Shown here: positions 16,198 through 25,205 of the stretch, one piece after another
How the letters are laid out: every line of letters begins with the position of its first letter
Numbering within the stretch: position 1 is the first letter of the stretch
Assembly (NCBI RefSeq): GCF_019083965.1
Contig: NZ_JAHRCY010000042.1
Span: forward strand, 1-40,756
Length of the DNA: 40,756 nucleotides
Reading direction: 5' to 3'
From: Catellatospora tritici
Lineage (GTDB): Bacteria > Actinomycetota > Actinomycetes > Mycobacteriales > Micromonosporaceae
Notes under the pieces: model-generated
Database searches by the model: none
What the model saw: the letters and a program-made list of their open reading frames with translations, nothing else
Told to the model about the DNA's origin: nothing
Made by a program: the position numbers and the translations under genes

Positions 16198-19100
16198 TCA
16201 GTCCACGGCGACGCCGAGGCGACGCAGCCCGAACAGCGCCGCCGGGTTGGCGATGCGGCGCAGCGTGTCGATGGCGTCCTGCCGGCCAGGCGACGCCTTG
16301 TCAGCGGCGACGTCGAGCAGGCCCGCCACCGCCGGTGCCCCGATCGACGTGGCGATCCGCGCACCTTGCGCACGTACCGTCGCTGTCGCCGCGGTCAACG
16401 CCCGCCACACAGCAGGCAGGCCGTGGATCCCGAAGCGGCCCAGCGCCTCGGCTGCAGCTGCCGCACACCGCGGGTCGCTGTCGCCCAGCATCCGTTCCAG
16501 CCGTGCCGCAGCGACCCACGGACCGCCACGCCCGACTATTCCGGACCGGTCGTCGTGGGCCGCAGCGAGGCGGCCCAGGGCGCGCGCGGCCGCCCACCGC
16601 ACCGCGGGGTCGTCGGCGCCGAGCCGGTCGACCAGGCCTGGCACGGCAGGTCCGCCCATGCCGACCAGGGCCAGCCCGGCAGCGTCACGGGTGATGGTCT
16701 CGGCTTGGTCGAACAGCTCCCACAGCGCCGGCAGCGCCGCGGGACCGCTGGCGGCGACGGCCTCGGCACAGCGCCGCCGGATCCACGCCTGCGGCGAGGA
16801 CAGGGCCACCACGAGATCGGGCCCGGCGCACCTCGACAATGCCGCGGAGGCCATCCGCACTCGTGGACCCCCGGCGGCCAGCGAGGACAGCAGTGCCGGG
16901 ACCGCCGTGCTGCCCAGGGCGGCCAGTGCGTCGACCACTGCCCATGCCACCGCCTCGTCCTCGTCGCCCAGTGCGTCCATGAGCGACTCGACCCCCTCGG
17001 CGGCCCTCAGCCGGCCCAACGCCCCGGCTGCGGCCGCCCGCACATGGGCATCGCCGTCGGTGAGGGCGCGTGTCAGATCAGGCACGGCGGCATGGCCGCC
17101 GATGACGGCGAGGATGTCGCACGCGTACCAGCGCACGCCAGGATCAGCAGCGCTCAGCGCCGCGGTGACGCCCGTCAGTGCAGGCGCGCCGAGCTGCGCC
17201 AGCACAGACGCGGCGTTGACCCGCCTGGTGCGCTCCCCGCCGTGTAGCGCCTCCAGCAGCGGTTGCAGGCCGTGTTCGCCGATCGCCAGCAGCGCACGGT
17301 GAGCTTGGGCGCCCTCGTCGGTATCCGGGCCGGCGGCGTCGAGCAGATGCGGGACCGCATCGGGTCCGAACGTGCCCAGTGCGCCGGCGGCCTGCCAGCG
17401 TGCGTCGGTGGGTGCGCTGCCGACAGCCCCCGCCAGCGCCGCCAGCGCGACCGGCCCGCCCAGCGCCGACAGCGCCCCGACGACCGTCGAGCGCACGGCC
17501 GAGTCGGCGTCGTGCACGAGGGGGGCCAAGTCGGCGGCGGTCGCCGCGTCGCCGATCTGGCGCAGCGCCCCGACCGCCGCCAGGCGCACCGCAGGCTGGT
17601 CGCTGCCCAGCGCTGCGGTCAGCGCTGGCACGCTGCGGGCACCGATACGCGCCAGGACGGTCGCGGCCGCGGCACGGGTGCCGTCGCCGGGGTCGCCCAG
17701 CAGCGCGACCAGGTCGGGAATCGCCGGGTCGGCGATGGTCACGAGCCGGTCGACGATGCTCTGCCGCCGGTGGGCCTCGGTCGCGTGCGCGCGCAGCGTG
17801 CGGATCAACCGAGTGTGCTCGGGGCGGATGAACTCGACGGTGACCGGGTCGAGCGTGGCCGGCAGCCGGGTCAGCATCTCGTAGACCGGGGTGAGGCGTT
17901 CGTGCGGCCACAGGAACGCCTCGGCACGTGCGTTGGCGTCCCACTCGGCCGCCGCGGCACGCACCTTCTCTTCGAGGATCAGGTCGTCGCGGGTCGTGTC
18001 GATCCACCGGGCCAGGCGCGGCCAGCTGCGAAACAGCGCCTCGTGGGCGACGTAGACCACCGGGTCGTCGGCCTCGTCACGGCCCTGGACCAGCAGGCGG
18101 GCGTTGGTGAGCACGTCGACGAAGCGGCGTGCCGGAGCATCGGCGGCCACGCTCACGGCGCGTGCGCGGCGGCGTGTCGCCCAGCCCCGCTCACCGATGG
18201 CGACGAGGTGGTGGAACACGGTGGAGAACCGGGCACGGGCCTGGCCGTCGAGCATGGTGGTGAAGACGTGCTCGGCCCGGGTGCCGATGGCGCCCTGGAC
18301 GCCGCCAAGCTGGTCGTAGCTGGCGTGGGTGAGCTGGCGGTCGGCGCCGCAGGTCCGGTAGAGCTCGTCGAGGGTGTACGCGAGCAGCGGAAGCGCGTCA
18401 GGGTTGTCTGCGGTGTCGATCAAGACCCGGCCCGGCAGCCCTTCGGCGAAGCGCAGGTCGGCACGCTCCGCTGGCAGGGCGATCATGTCGTGGAGGGTGT
18501 CGGTGGGTGCAGCCAGCGGGAAGTGTCCAGCCTCCAACAGCCGCGCTAGCCGCGGCAGCGCCAGGCACCGGTGATAGAAATCGGCCCGCAGGGTGATCAC
18601 AACATGGCACCGGCCGCCGGCCGCAGCGGCATCGAGCAGCTCGATCCACCCGTCGATGTGGGCCTTGTCGACCATCGTGAACAGCTCCTCGAACTGGTCG
18701 ATGAACATCAGCGACCGGCCGCCGGGCAGCCACTCACCGATCACCGCCGGCTGGGCGGCCAGCTCGCGGGCCAGCGCGGCGGCCTCCGTGCCGCGCATGG
18801 GGGCGAGCTTGTCAGCCAGCGAGTCGAACGGGCTGTCGCCGACCTCGCCGGGTGTCAGGCGCAGCCCGAGCCAGCGCCGGGCACCGGTGTCGAAGTGCGG
18901 CAGGTTCCAGTCGGCGTCGACCTGCAGCCGCGGGATGAGCCCTGCGCCGACCAGCGAGGACTTGCCCGAGCCGCTGGCGCCCACGACGGCCACGAACGAG
19001 CTGCTGGCGACCCGCTCAGCCAAGGCGTCGGTCTCCCGGCCCCTGCCGAAGTAGATCGGCGCGTCGTGCGGCGTGAACGCCCGCAGTCCCGGGAACGGCG

Positions 19101-19779
19101 ACCCCTGCCATCGCGGCGCGCCGGCGGCCGGCGAACTGGGCGCCGCAGGCTGGCCGGCCTCGCCCGTGAGCGCCCGCTGCACGACGGTCTTCAGGTCATG
19201 GACGAGTTCATTGCGGAACCCGTCGGGCGAGTCGTAGCTCTTGTAGCCGCGCAGGATCGCCCCGGTGCCCCGGTCGTGCATCTGCTCGAAGAACGCGTTG
19301 ACCAGCCGCTTCTGGTTCAACAGCTCGTCGACGTCGGCGGTCTCGGCGTCCAGCAGGACCTTCGTGGTGCGGCGGTAGACCAAGACCGCGGGCCGCCCGC
19401 CGTCGTCGGCGGCAGCGATGGCGTCGTGATACTCCCATTCGGTCCCGGACAGGTAGGGGCCGCCGTCGGGCTTGCGGTAGTCCGGGAACGGCAGCGGCGT
19501 ACCCAGCCGGGACCACAGGATCACCACGACGATGTCGCACTCACCCGGCCGGGGCATGCCACGGTTGATGGACGCCTGCGGCGTCTCGGTGGCCAGCAGC
19601 GGCGCGCCCGCGCCGGCCTGATCCCACGCGACGACCTCCAGCGTCGCCTGGCCCCGGACGAGCGGGTCGTACTGCAGCTGGTCCACGATCATCCGGGCGA
19701 TGGACCGCTCGGCCGCCACATCCCCCGGCGAGGACAGGAAGATCCGCAGATGGGTCGGCTGTGGGGGGTGAGCTGACAT
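16198..19779 (-). CDS. DUF4062-STAND NTPase-HEAT-repeat protein
   Basis: The protein has 1193 aa from ATG 19779. The frame is open to 19815, and no clear Shine-Dalgarno marks either start. Residues 10-200 are a DUF4062 domain (LRIFLSSPGDVAAERSI, then CDIVVVILWSRLGTPLP), a TIR-like fold. Residues 228-710 are an nSTAND1-type NTPase: SPFPGLRAFTPHDAPIYFGR, Walker A GASGSGKSS at 267-275, Walker B SLMFIDQFEELF at 356-367. From about 720 to the end are about 14 HEAT repeats of about 31 residues (AVPDLTRALTDGDAHVRAAAAGALGRL type). The layout matches a STAND sensor. HEAT repeats would bind the trigger, the NTPase would oligomerise, and the N-terminal domain would signal. Function inferred. The neighbouring sheath gene is convergent. 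Confidence 0.86.
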   Translation of the reverse strand: MSAHPPQPTHLRIFLSSPGDVAAERSIARMIVDQLQYDPLVRGQATLEVVAWDQAGAGAPLLATETPQASINRGMPRPGECDIVVVILWSRLGTPLPFPDYRKPDGGPYLSGTEWEYHDAIAAADDGGRPAVLVYRRTTKVLLDAETADVDELLNQKRLVNAFFEQMHDRGTGAILRGYKSYDSPDGFRNELVHDLKTVVQRALTGEAGQPAAPSSPAAGAPRWQGSPFPGLRAFTPHDAPIYFGRGRETDALAERVASSSFVAVVGASGSGKSSLVGAGLIPRLQVDADWNLPHFDTGARRWLGLRLTPGEVGDSPFDSLADKLAPMRGTEAAALARELAAQPAVIGEWLPGGRSLMFIDQFEELFTMVDKAHIDGWIELLDAAAAGGRCHVVITLRADFYHRCLALPRLARLLEAGHFPLAAPTDTLHDMIALPAERADLRFAEGLPGRVLIDTADNPDALPLLAYTLDELYRTCGADRQLTHASYDQLGGVQGAIGTRAEHVFTTMLDGQARARFSTVFHHLVAIGERGWATRRRARAVSVAADAPARRFVDVLTNARLLVQGRDEADDPVVYVAHEALFRSWPRLARWIDTTRDDLILEEKVRAAAAEWDANARAEAFLWPHERLTPVYEMLTRLPATLDPVTVEFIRPEHTRLIRTLRAHATEAHRRQSIVDRLVTIADPAIPDLVALLGDPGDGTRAAAATVLARIGARSVPALTAALGSDQPAVRLAAVGALRQIGDAATAADLAPLVHDADSAVRSTVVGALSALGGPVALAALAGAVGSAPTDARWQAAGALGTFGPDAVPHLLDAAGPDTDEGAQAHRALLAIGEHGLQPLLEALHGGERTRRVNAASVLAQLGAPALTGVTAALSAADPGVRWYACDILAVIGGHAAVPDLTRALTDGDAHVRAAAAGALGRLRAAEGVESLMDALGDEDEAVAWAVVDALAALGSTAVPALLSSLAAGGPRVRMASAALSRCAGPDLVVALSSPQAWIRRRCAEAVAASGPAALPALWELFDQAETITRDAAGLALVGMGGPAVPGLVDRLGADDPAVRWAAARALGRLAAAHDDRSGIVGRGGPWVAAARLERMLGDSDPRCAAAAAEALGRFGIHGLPAVWRALTAATATVRAQGARIATSIGAPAVAGLLDVAADKASPGRQDAIDTLRRIANPAALFGLRRLGVAVD

Positions 19780-20083
19780 GGATACACATTGCATCACTCG
19801 GCTGGCGGCGTACACCCCGCACCCAACGGCGATGGCGCGCCGAGGAAGACGGCCGGGAACGACTCCTGCACGCCGACTCCTGACACTGCACCCACTATGG
19901 GCCAGGTAGCGGATCAGACGACTTCATCCTGGTCCCCTCGATCGCGCCTCAGCGATACGCCAGAACCGACGGCCCTGGCCGTGCTGACCCTCAACCCGCA
20001 CGGCTGAGCGTACGGGGGATCGGCCTACCCCCACCACGAGATCACACGGCTACGGAGCCTCCGTCGGCCAACGGAGTCAACCA
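19780..20083. other. Intergenic stretch upstream of the STAND gene
   Basis: No ORF with protein-like sequence is visible. It should carry the minus-strand promoter of the STAND gene, but no clear -35/-10 pair stands out. Confidence 0.4.
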
Positions 20084-20368
20084 TCAGGCAACACGGTGCC
20101 GGCGAACTACAACCACGCCGGCGGTGGCTACCTGACGCCCGCCAGGCGACCACACCACCCACTCGACGTTCTGGTCATGACCGGACAGGGTGTGCAGGAT
20201 CTGGCCAGTGACCGGGTCCCAGATCCTGGCGTTGCGGTCTTCGCCGGCGGTGGCGAGGCGACGACCGTCGGGCGACCACGCCACCGACCAAACGGTGCCG
20301 GTGCGGCTGGTGAGCACATCGATGAACCGCACTTGGCTCGGCGGGGGAAGCGCGGGCAGACTTGGCAT
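20084..20368 (-). pseudogene. WD40-repeat fragment
   Basis: The 94-residue frame carries one full WD40 repeat and part of a second (VWSVAWSPDGRRLATAGEDR, then ARIWDPVTGQILHTLSGHDQ, then WVVWSPGGRQVATAG). It then runs into unrelated sequence. Repeats of this type form the C-terminus of NACHT/STAND-WD40 proteins. No effector or NTPase domain precedes it, so it is a relic. It is more divergent from the TIR-WD40 repeats at 13106 than those are from each other, so it is not a recent copy. Confidence 0.65.
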
Positions 20369-20429
20369 GACGGCGCCAAGCGATCACCGGGGGAGTTTCA
20401 ATGGCGATGTCAAGCCGCGGCCGGTGTTG

Positions 20430-20500
20430 CTATCGCGAGTTGCGGTACTCGCGGCCGTCGCGCAGCAGTGCCCATATGACGTCGACCAGGCGGGCTGATG
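20430..20500 (-). pseudogene. IS110-type transposase C-terminal tail
   Basis: The minus strand reads VDVIWALLRDGREYRNSR then stop at 20430-20432. This resembles the end of IS110-family transposases (VNVLWALLRDxRxY). The sequence after the stop (GCGGCTTGACATCGCCATTG) resembles the 3' non-coding end typical of these elements. Nothing else of the gene remains. Confidence 0.45.
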
Positions 20501-20686
20501 AACCGGACGCAGCCGAAGCAGCCGCCTCGAACATCGGGCCGACTGTCGGACGGACGATCCCGAATCACAACGGTGTGCCGCCGTCTGGTCACCGTGCTCG
20601 CCGCTCTACCACTGGTCGCGGCCGCGCGCCGCCCGGCCGCCGAACCACTCGCCGTAAAGCCTGACACCGCACTCCCGACCGACCGG

Positions 20687-21145
20687 CCCCCGGTGCGGAT
20701 CCGGGCAGCGGTCGAGGCCGACGCGGCGGCACTGGCCGGACTCATCGCCGAGATGGGCACCACCTCGCTCCCGACACGGTGCACCAACGCCTGCGTAAGC
20801 TGCCGCACGACCACCCCGGGCTGGTGGCCGAGACGCAACGGACGTGATCGGCTGGGTACAGCTTCGCCCCGGCCAAGCGCTCGTCAGCGGAGTCCGCGCT
20901 GAACCCGTCGGTCGCGCCATCGCCGAGCGGATGCGCGGAGGCGGCGTCGGCACCGCCCTGGTGGCCGCCGCCGAGGACTGGACGCGCCGGCATGGCATGA
21001 ACACGCTGTTCCTGCGCTCGGGGGCGGAGCGGACCGCCGCGCACGACTTCTGTCGGGCACGGCTTCCGCCGGATCAATCCGCAGATCGCCTTCGGCGAGG
21101 ACGTCGTGTTACAACCGGCGGTCATCACCAAACAAACTGGCGCTG
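20687..21145 (+). pseudogene. GNAT N-acetyltransferase, frameshifted
   Basis: Fragments in successive frames reconstruct one GNAT protein: VRIRAAVEADAAALAGLIAE (beta1-alpha1), then LAPDTVHQRLRKLPHDHPGL, then DVIGWVQLRPG, RGGGVGTALVAAAEDW (the acetyl-CoA-binding motif A), LFLRSGAERTAAHDF, and finally FRRINPQIAFG. At least three single-base indels (near 20756, near 20840 and near 21055) break it. Substrate unknown. An intact but different GNAT gene lies just downstream on the other strand. Confidence 0.7.
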
Positions 21146-21240
21146 CTCACCGTGGGGCTGGCGGCGTTGGCGGCCTCATCAACGAACAGCGCCATTGGCC
21201 CTGACTGCAAGATCCTTACTAACGCCCCGAGTCCGCCGGT

Positions 21241-21720
21241 CTACAGGGCGAACTCGTATGCCAGAAGTTGGCGTCCCTCCCAAAGCTGATCGCATCCTGG
21301 CACTCGTTGGAAGCCCAGACGTGTGTAGAGGAGTTGTGCGGCAAGCATCGGTGCCTGGGTGGCCAGAACAGCGCGGTGACACCCGGCGTGGCGAGCGCGG
21401 TCGAGGCATGCGGTCATCAGCGCCGTGGCGATACCGCACCGGCGCGCGTTCGGTGCGATTGCCAGCAAACGGATCTCGGCATCGTCGCGGTCGGCAAGGT
21501 GGACCAGCGGACTCGGCGGCCGGCACATGACCACATGTCCGAGCAGGCCGCGGTCGTCGGCTGCCACCAGCGTCCACGTGTGCGGGGCAAGACTGCGTCC
21601 GGCCACATCCATGAGATGACTGCGATGCTGCGCCGGGGTGTGCCCCTCGCTCATGAAGGTGTCGTCCAATAGCTTCTGGGCTGCGATAAAGTCCGACGCG
21701 TCAATGGGACGGATGATCAC
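21241..21720 (-). CDS. GNAT-family N-acetyltransferase
   Basis: The 159-aa protein starts at ATG 21720. MIIRPIDASDFIAAQKLLDD is the usual GNAT N-terminus. IRLLAIAPNARRCGIATALMTACL carries the acetyl-CoA-binding V/IxPxxRxxGIG/A-type motif A. YTRLGFQRVPG is the conserved C-terminal motif B. Cytoplasmic, with an unknown acyl acceptor (amine, antibiotic or protein). The frame is intact and full length, in contrast to the decayed GNAT gene beside it. The IS6 scrap upstream may have displaced its original promoter. Confidence 0.85.
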   Translation of the reverse strand: MIIRPIDASDFIAAQKLLDDTFMSEGHTPAQHRSHLMDVAGRSLAPHTWTLVAADDRGLLGHVVMCRPPSPLVHLADRDDAEIRLLAIAPNARRCGIATALMTACLDRARHAGCHRAVLATQAPMLAAQLLYTRLGFQRVPGCDQLWEGRQLLAYEFAL

Positions 21721-21774
21721 GGTTTGTATCGTACAAGGTCGAAGGTGATCGACTCCGAGGTTCGGAATCGACGT

Positions 21775-21865
21775 GTCCGGCGAGGGTTGTCGACGAGACC
21801 TACATCAAGGTCGGCGGCGTGTGGCGGTACGTGTACCGGGCGGTCGACCAGCACGGACAGCCGCG
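21775..21865 (+). pseudogene. IS6-family transposase scrap
   Basis: The frame reads VVDETYIKVGGVWRYVYRAVDQ. The DETY segment holds the first catalytic Asp of IS6-family transposases. About 30 codons remain and no terminal repeat is seen. Confidence 0.6.
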
Positions 21866-22400
21866 GACACTACGAACTCGCCACCGACGTCCCGCCCACC
21901 CGGCGAGTCGCCGCAGCATTCGCCGAACTCGCCAAGGCGATCTGACCCGAGGCCATAACCACGTCCACCATGCACGGCGATCCGAGAATGCAACAGCGCC
22001 GGTTGATCCACCGATACGTGGCTACCACCACGACCCGCTCGGCAGGCGACGAGGAGGCGCTGGTCTACCAGTTCGACGGGACCATAGCGCCCGACCGAGG
22101 CATGCCCGGAACGGAAGATCCGCAGAACCGCGTCGCCTCGCCCTGGCTGACGAGCTGCGCGCGGAAAGTCCTAATCGAGAGAGCGTGGTGAGCCCGGCCG
22201 CCGAGCCACCTCTCGGGTTGGTAACGGCTGGCCGCCGAAGGCATGCCGTCCGTGGCGCCAGCGTTTGCTTGCAGTGTTCAGCCACGAAGAGGCCCCGGCC
22301 CGGGCGTCGTCCGGAACGAGTTCGTCAGCGATCAGGTAACCATGATCAAGCTCGGATCAAGAACCAAGCCCATTCACGCCATACCGTCGGCTGTCGCCGA
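21866..22400. other. Gene-poor stretch between the IS6 scrap and the transglutaminase gene
   Basis: Only short frames without family resemblance are present (for example 21970-22191 on the plus strand). No structured repeat or RNA gene was recognised. Confidence 0.4.
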
Positions 22401-23231
22401 TCAGAGCAGGCGGACCGGGGAGCGGTGGTCGTCGGCGGGTAGGTCGCCGTCGAGGACTATGGCCGTGATCTCCATCCGGTCCAGATCGGCGTGCCCGGAC
22501 AGGATCGTGGCGAATGCGGTGTCGGCGGCGTCGCGCCCGGTGCTCACCCGGACCAGCGACGACCGTGGGGCCAAACGGGTCGCGTCCCAGACCTGCCACT
22601 CGCCGCCAGTCGCGGTCTCGACCACGGCGTGGAAGTCCATCGGGCTCAGACCGGGGGCGTACACCCCCACCACCCGAGCCGGCACCTCGACCGCCCGGCA
22701 CAGCGTCGCCACGAGGTGGGCGTAGTCGCGGCACACCCCGCGCCCGTCGAGCAGGGTGTCCGCGGCGTCGGTGGTCGGCCCGCTGGCCGTCGGCGTGTAC
22801 TGCAGATGCTCGAAGACGTAGTCGCAGATCGCCTGCACCCTCCGCTCCGGATCGGCGTAGCCGCCGAACTTCCGTTGGGCGAAGCCGGTCATCCGGTCGG
22901 CCGGGCAGTATCGGCTCGGCAGCAGCGCGGTCAGAAGCTCCCACTCGGTCGGCCGTTCGGACTCACCAGGCCGGTCGGCGACCACCGCCCAGTACGAGAT
23001 CGACAGCTCGCCCGGCGCCGCCGCGAACAGGTGCCGCCGATTGCCGTCGGGGCCGAGGACCACCCGCACGTCGACCACCTGGTCGTTGCCGACGACCGAC
23101 AACTCGTCGTCCACCGTCCGTCCGGGACGCAGCCCGACCCCGACCCCGAGCGCGAACTCGGCCCGCTCCGCCACCGTGAACGTCAACGCGCACGCAACCT
23201 CGGATCGCCTGACCTCCACCATGTGCTCCAT
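22401..23231 (-). CDS. Transglutaminase-like cysteine protease-fold protein
   Basis: The 276-aa protein starts at ATG 23231 (ATG 23222 also possible). The N-terminal half is a beta-rich region. The C-terminal half carries the transglutaminase-core triad: Cys in GRGVCRDYAHL, His in MDFHAVVE, Asp in VWDATRLAPR. Actinobacterial members of this family (often annotated only as transglutaminase family) are thought to act as proteases or amidases on unknown peptides. No signal peptide is visible, so it is probably cytoplasmic. A second, broken transglutaminase gene lies 12 bp upstream on the same strand, so the pair may once have been an operon. Confidence 0.87.
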   Translation of the reverse strand: MEHMVEVRRSEVACALTFTVAERAEFALGVGVGLRPGRTVDDELSVVGNDQVVDVRVVLGPDGNRRHLFAAAPGELSISYWAVVADRPGESERPTEWELLTALLPSRYCPADRMTGFAQRKFGGYADPERRVQAICDYVFEHLQYTPTASGPTTDAADTLLDGRGVCRDYAHLVATLCRAVEVPARVVGVYAPGLSPMDFHAVVETATGGEWQVWDATRLAPRSSLVRVSTGRDAADTAFATILSGHADLDRMEITAIVLDGDLPADDHRSPVRLL

Positions 23232-23243
23232 CGTGGCCCGCCT

Positions 23244-23837
23244 TTACCGTAGAGGGATGTCAAGGGCGACAACGCCGACGCGCCGGTCGCCAGTGAGCCG
23301 GCCGCTGGGAGCCCCGATGTAGCTTCCCGACGTCGGGGCCACATCGGTGTTGTCGCGCCCGACCGCCACAGTGACATACCCGCTGTGTGTACGGCGACCG
23401 TGGCACGGGTCCAGGGCCAGCGCCGTCGCAGCCCCGTCCTGCGCGGCGATCACCTCCACCCAGGCGAGCCTGCCACCCTGCCCCAGCAGGTGTCCCGATA
23501 CGTACCGGGCCGGCAGCCCGACCAGCCGACACAGGGTGATCATGATGTGAGCGTAGTCCTGGCACACCCCGATGCCGCCAGCCAGCCAGGGCCTGCGCAG
23601 CCGTGGTCAGGACACTGGTCGTCCCGAAACCGTAGGACAAGGCCGCGTAGACGGCGGCGCAGATCCGCTCGGCGACCTCCCCGGTTCTCCGCCCCCGCGG
23701 ACCAAGTCCGCGGCCGACTGACGCAGCCGGTCGTCGGAGACGTCAGCGGAGTGGGAGTATGCAGGGCGCGGAGCGTCGACTTGGCACCGCGGTCCACCGG
23801 CGTACCCGGCCACCTCCTCAGCCAGCACGCGGCGCAT
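23244..23837 (-). pseudogene. Second transglutaminase-like gene, frameshifted and truncated
   Basis: Pieces in several frames read SYGFGTTSVLTTAAQALAGG, then GVCQDYAHIMITLCRL (catalytic Cys), HLLGQGGRLAWVEV (in place of the His region) and LALDPCHGRR (Asp region). This matches the other common actinobacterial transglutaminase type. Frame breaks lie near 23580 and near 23690. The N-terminal third is missing or unrecognisable. The catalytic His appears to be Trp (AWVEV), so even a repaired protein might lack full activity. It lies directly upstream of the intact homolog. Confidence 0.7.
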
Positions 23838-24084
23838 TCGACCGGTTCATGCTGGGGGCCTGCGGGGTGCTGAGCCGCAACGCCCCGCGGGGCGTTGCCG
23901 ATCGCGTCGAGAAGGCGAGTAGTGGCCAGACCAGCGGCGAGATGGCCCAGCCGATGGCTGGGGCGACCTCTATGGCGATTACCGGTGCGGGCAGGGGCAG
24001 GTGTCGCTACGCGCCCAGGTCGGTGGGGTTCCCAGTCGCAGGCTCGGGGGTGCGTCCACGATCATGGGCCGCTAGCCTGTCGCC

Positions 24085-24558
24085 ATGTCCCCGTATCTGG
24101 TCGCCGCGCTGCACGCCAACGGTCGGCTGCCTTCCGAGAGACTGCCATGGATCGCGGCCGGCTGGTTGGTTGAGGGTCACGATGGACCCGCCCTGCGCGA
24201 ACTCGCCGGCCTGGGTGCGGGCGAGCACCGGGAAGCAGGTGCCGTGCTGCCGGAGGCATTGGCGGAGACCGGCTTGATCCCGCTCACCGAGGAGCAGGCC
24301 GCCCGAGCCTTCCTCGACCACCTGTACACCTGCGTGCTCGACGGCACGCTGGACGAGGGCGACCTCTGCTGGCAGGTGTCCAACCTGCGCCAGGTGGCCG
24401 ACGCGATACGAGGCGTCTGGCCGTTCGACGAGCTGGCGGCACTTGAATACGAGTTCGCAATCTGCTACGGCTCCCCCACCGACCTGCAGGAACAGCGCGT
24501 GCGCGAGCTCTGCCAGGAGCACCGGAACCGGTATTTCGCGGGCGAGCAGTTGGTCTAG
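24085..24558 (+). CDS. Conserved-looking hypothetical protein
   Basis: The 157-aa protein starts at ATG 24085. No Shine-Dalgarno lies directly upstream. Acidic and helical, it has a clean coding pattern and strong third-position GC. It has no membrane segment and no motif I can name. Notable segments are LPWIAAGWLVEGHDGPALREL and LDEGDLCWQVSNLRQVADAI. It resembles the small helical proteins often found near contact-dependent or immunity-type loci in actinobacteria, but I cannot assign a family. The neighbouring gene at 24704 has the same orientation. Confidence 0.65.
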   Translation: MSPYLVAALHANGRLPSERLPWIAAGWLVEGHDGPALRELAGLGAGEHREAGAVLPEALAETGLIPLTEEQAARAFLDHLYTCVLDGTLDEGDLCWQVSNLRQVADAIRGVWPFDELAALEYEFAICYGSPTDLQEQRVRELCQEHRNRYFAGEQLV

Positions 24559-24703
24559 TGCTCTGACCGGGAGGGTTCGCCGGGTTGGTTGCCGGTCTCC
24601 GGGCTCGCAGGTGCTGCGGTGCTGTTCGTTCACGCGCTTCGGTGCCAACGCCTACCCTGGGTGGCTGACCACCGGGCCGCTTGGTGTGTTACGCAGGGAC
24701 GAG

Positions 24704-25096
24704 ATGAGTGACATCTACATTCGGGTGATCCCCGATGATCCGCAGTGGCAGCCCACGGCCGAGGCGGCCGAACGAACGGTGGAGTACGCTGCCGGGCTCT
24801 TCGCTGGGCCGGGCGACCACGTCGAATTGGTCAAGCCGGTGTTCTACGACCGCATCATGCTCATCGACGCGGGCCAGTACATGGAAGACGTCTTCTGCCC
24901 CCGATGCGACGCCGCGCTCGGCCTGGACTGGTTCTGGGATATGCTGCGCGAGGAAAGCGGCGGGCTGACGGTTGACCCGACCATCGGCGACCTGGACGTC
25001 ACGCTCCCGTGCTGCGGCTGCCTGCTGACACCGCCCGAGCTGGGATTCGAGGCACCGATCGGATTCGCCCGGTTCGAGGTGAGCGCCATGAACTAG
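24704..25096 (+). CDS. Hypothetical CxxC protein truncated by an amber codon
   Basis: The 130-aa protein starts at ATG 24704. AGGGAC lies a few bases upstream. It is acidic, with CPRCDAALGLDWFW and, 50 residues later, LPCCGCLLTPPELGF. The paired cysteines suggest a structural zinc site. After FARFEVSAMN the frame hits TAG at 25094-25096. The same frame then continues for 30 more codons to TGA 25186-25188, with protein-like sequence (VGELNDEELVTAGKILGHPV). The full gene was therefore probably 24704-25188 and has acquired a nonsense mutation. It may still fold, since only a C-terminal helix is lost. Function unknown. Confidence 0.65.
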   Translation: MSDIYIRVIPDDPQWQPTAEAAERTVEYAAGLFAGPGDHVELVKPVFYDRIMLIDAGQYMEDVFCPRCDAALGLDWFWDMLREESGGLTVDPTIGDLDVTLPCCGCLLTPPELGFEAPIGFARFEVSAMN

Positions 25097-25205
25097 GCCC
25101 GAATCGTCGGGGAACTCAACGACGAGGAACTCGTCACGGCAGGCAAAATTCTGGGGCATCCGGTGACACAGATCCACACCGGCTACTGAGCTGGCCTCGC
25201 CTTTG

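Noticed and set aside
17263..19776. Long plus-strand ORFs of 428 and 401 residues
   Set aside because: They are antisense shadows of the DUF4062-STAND-HEAT gene, whose domains are unmistakable.
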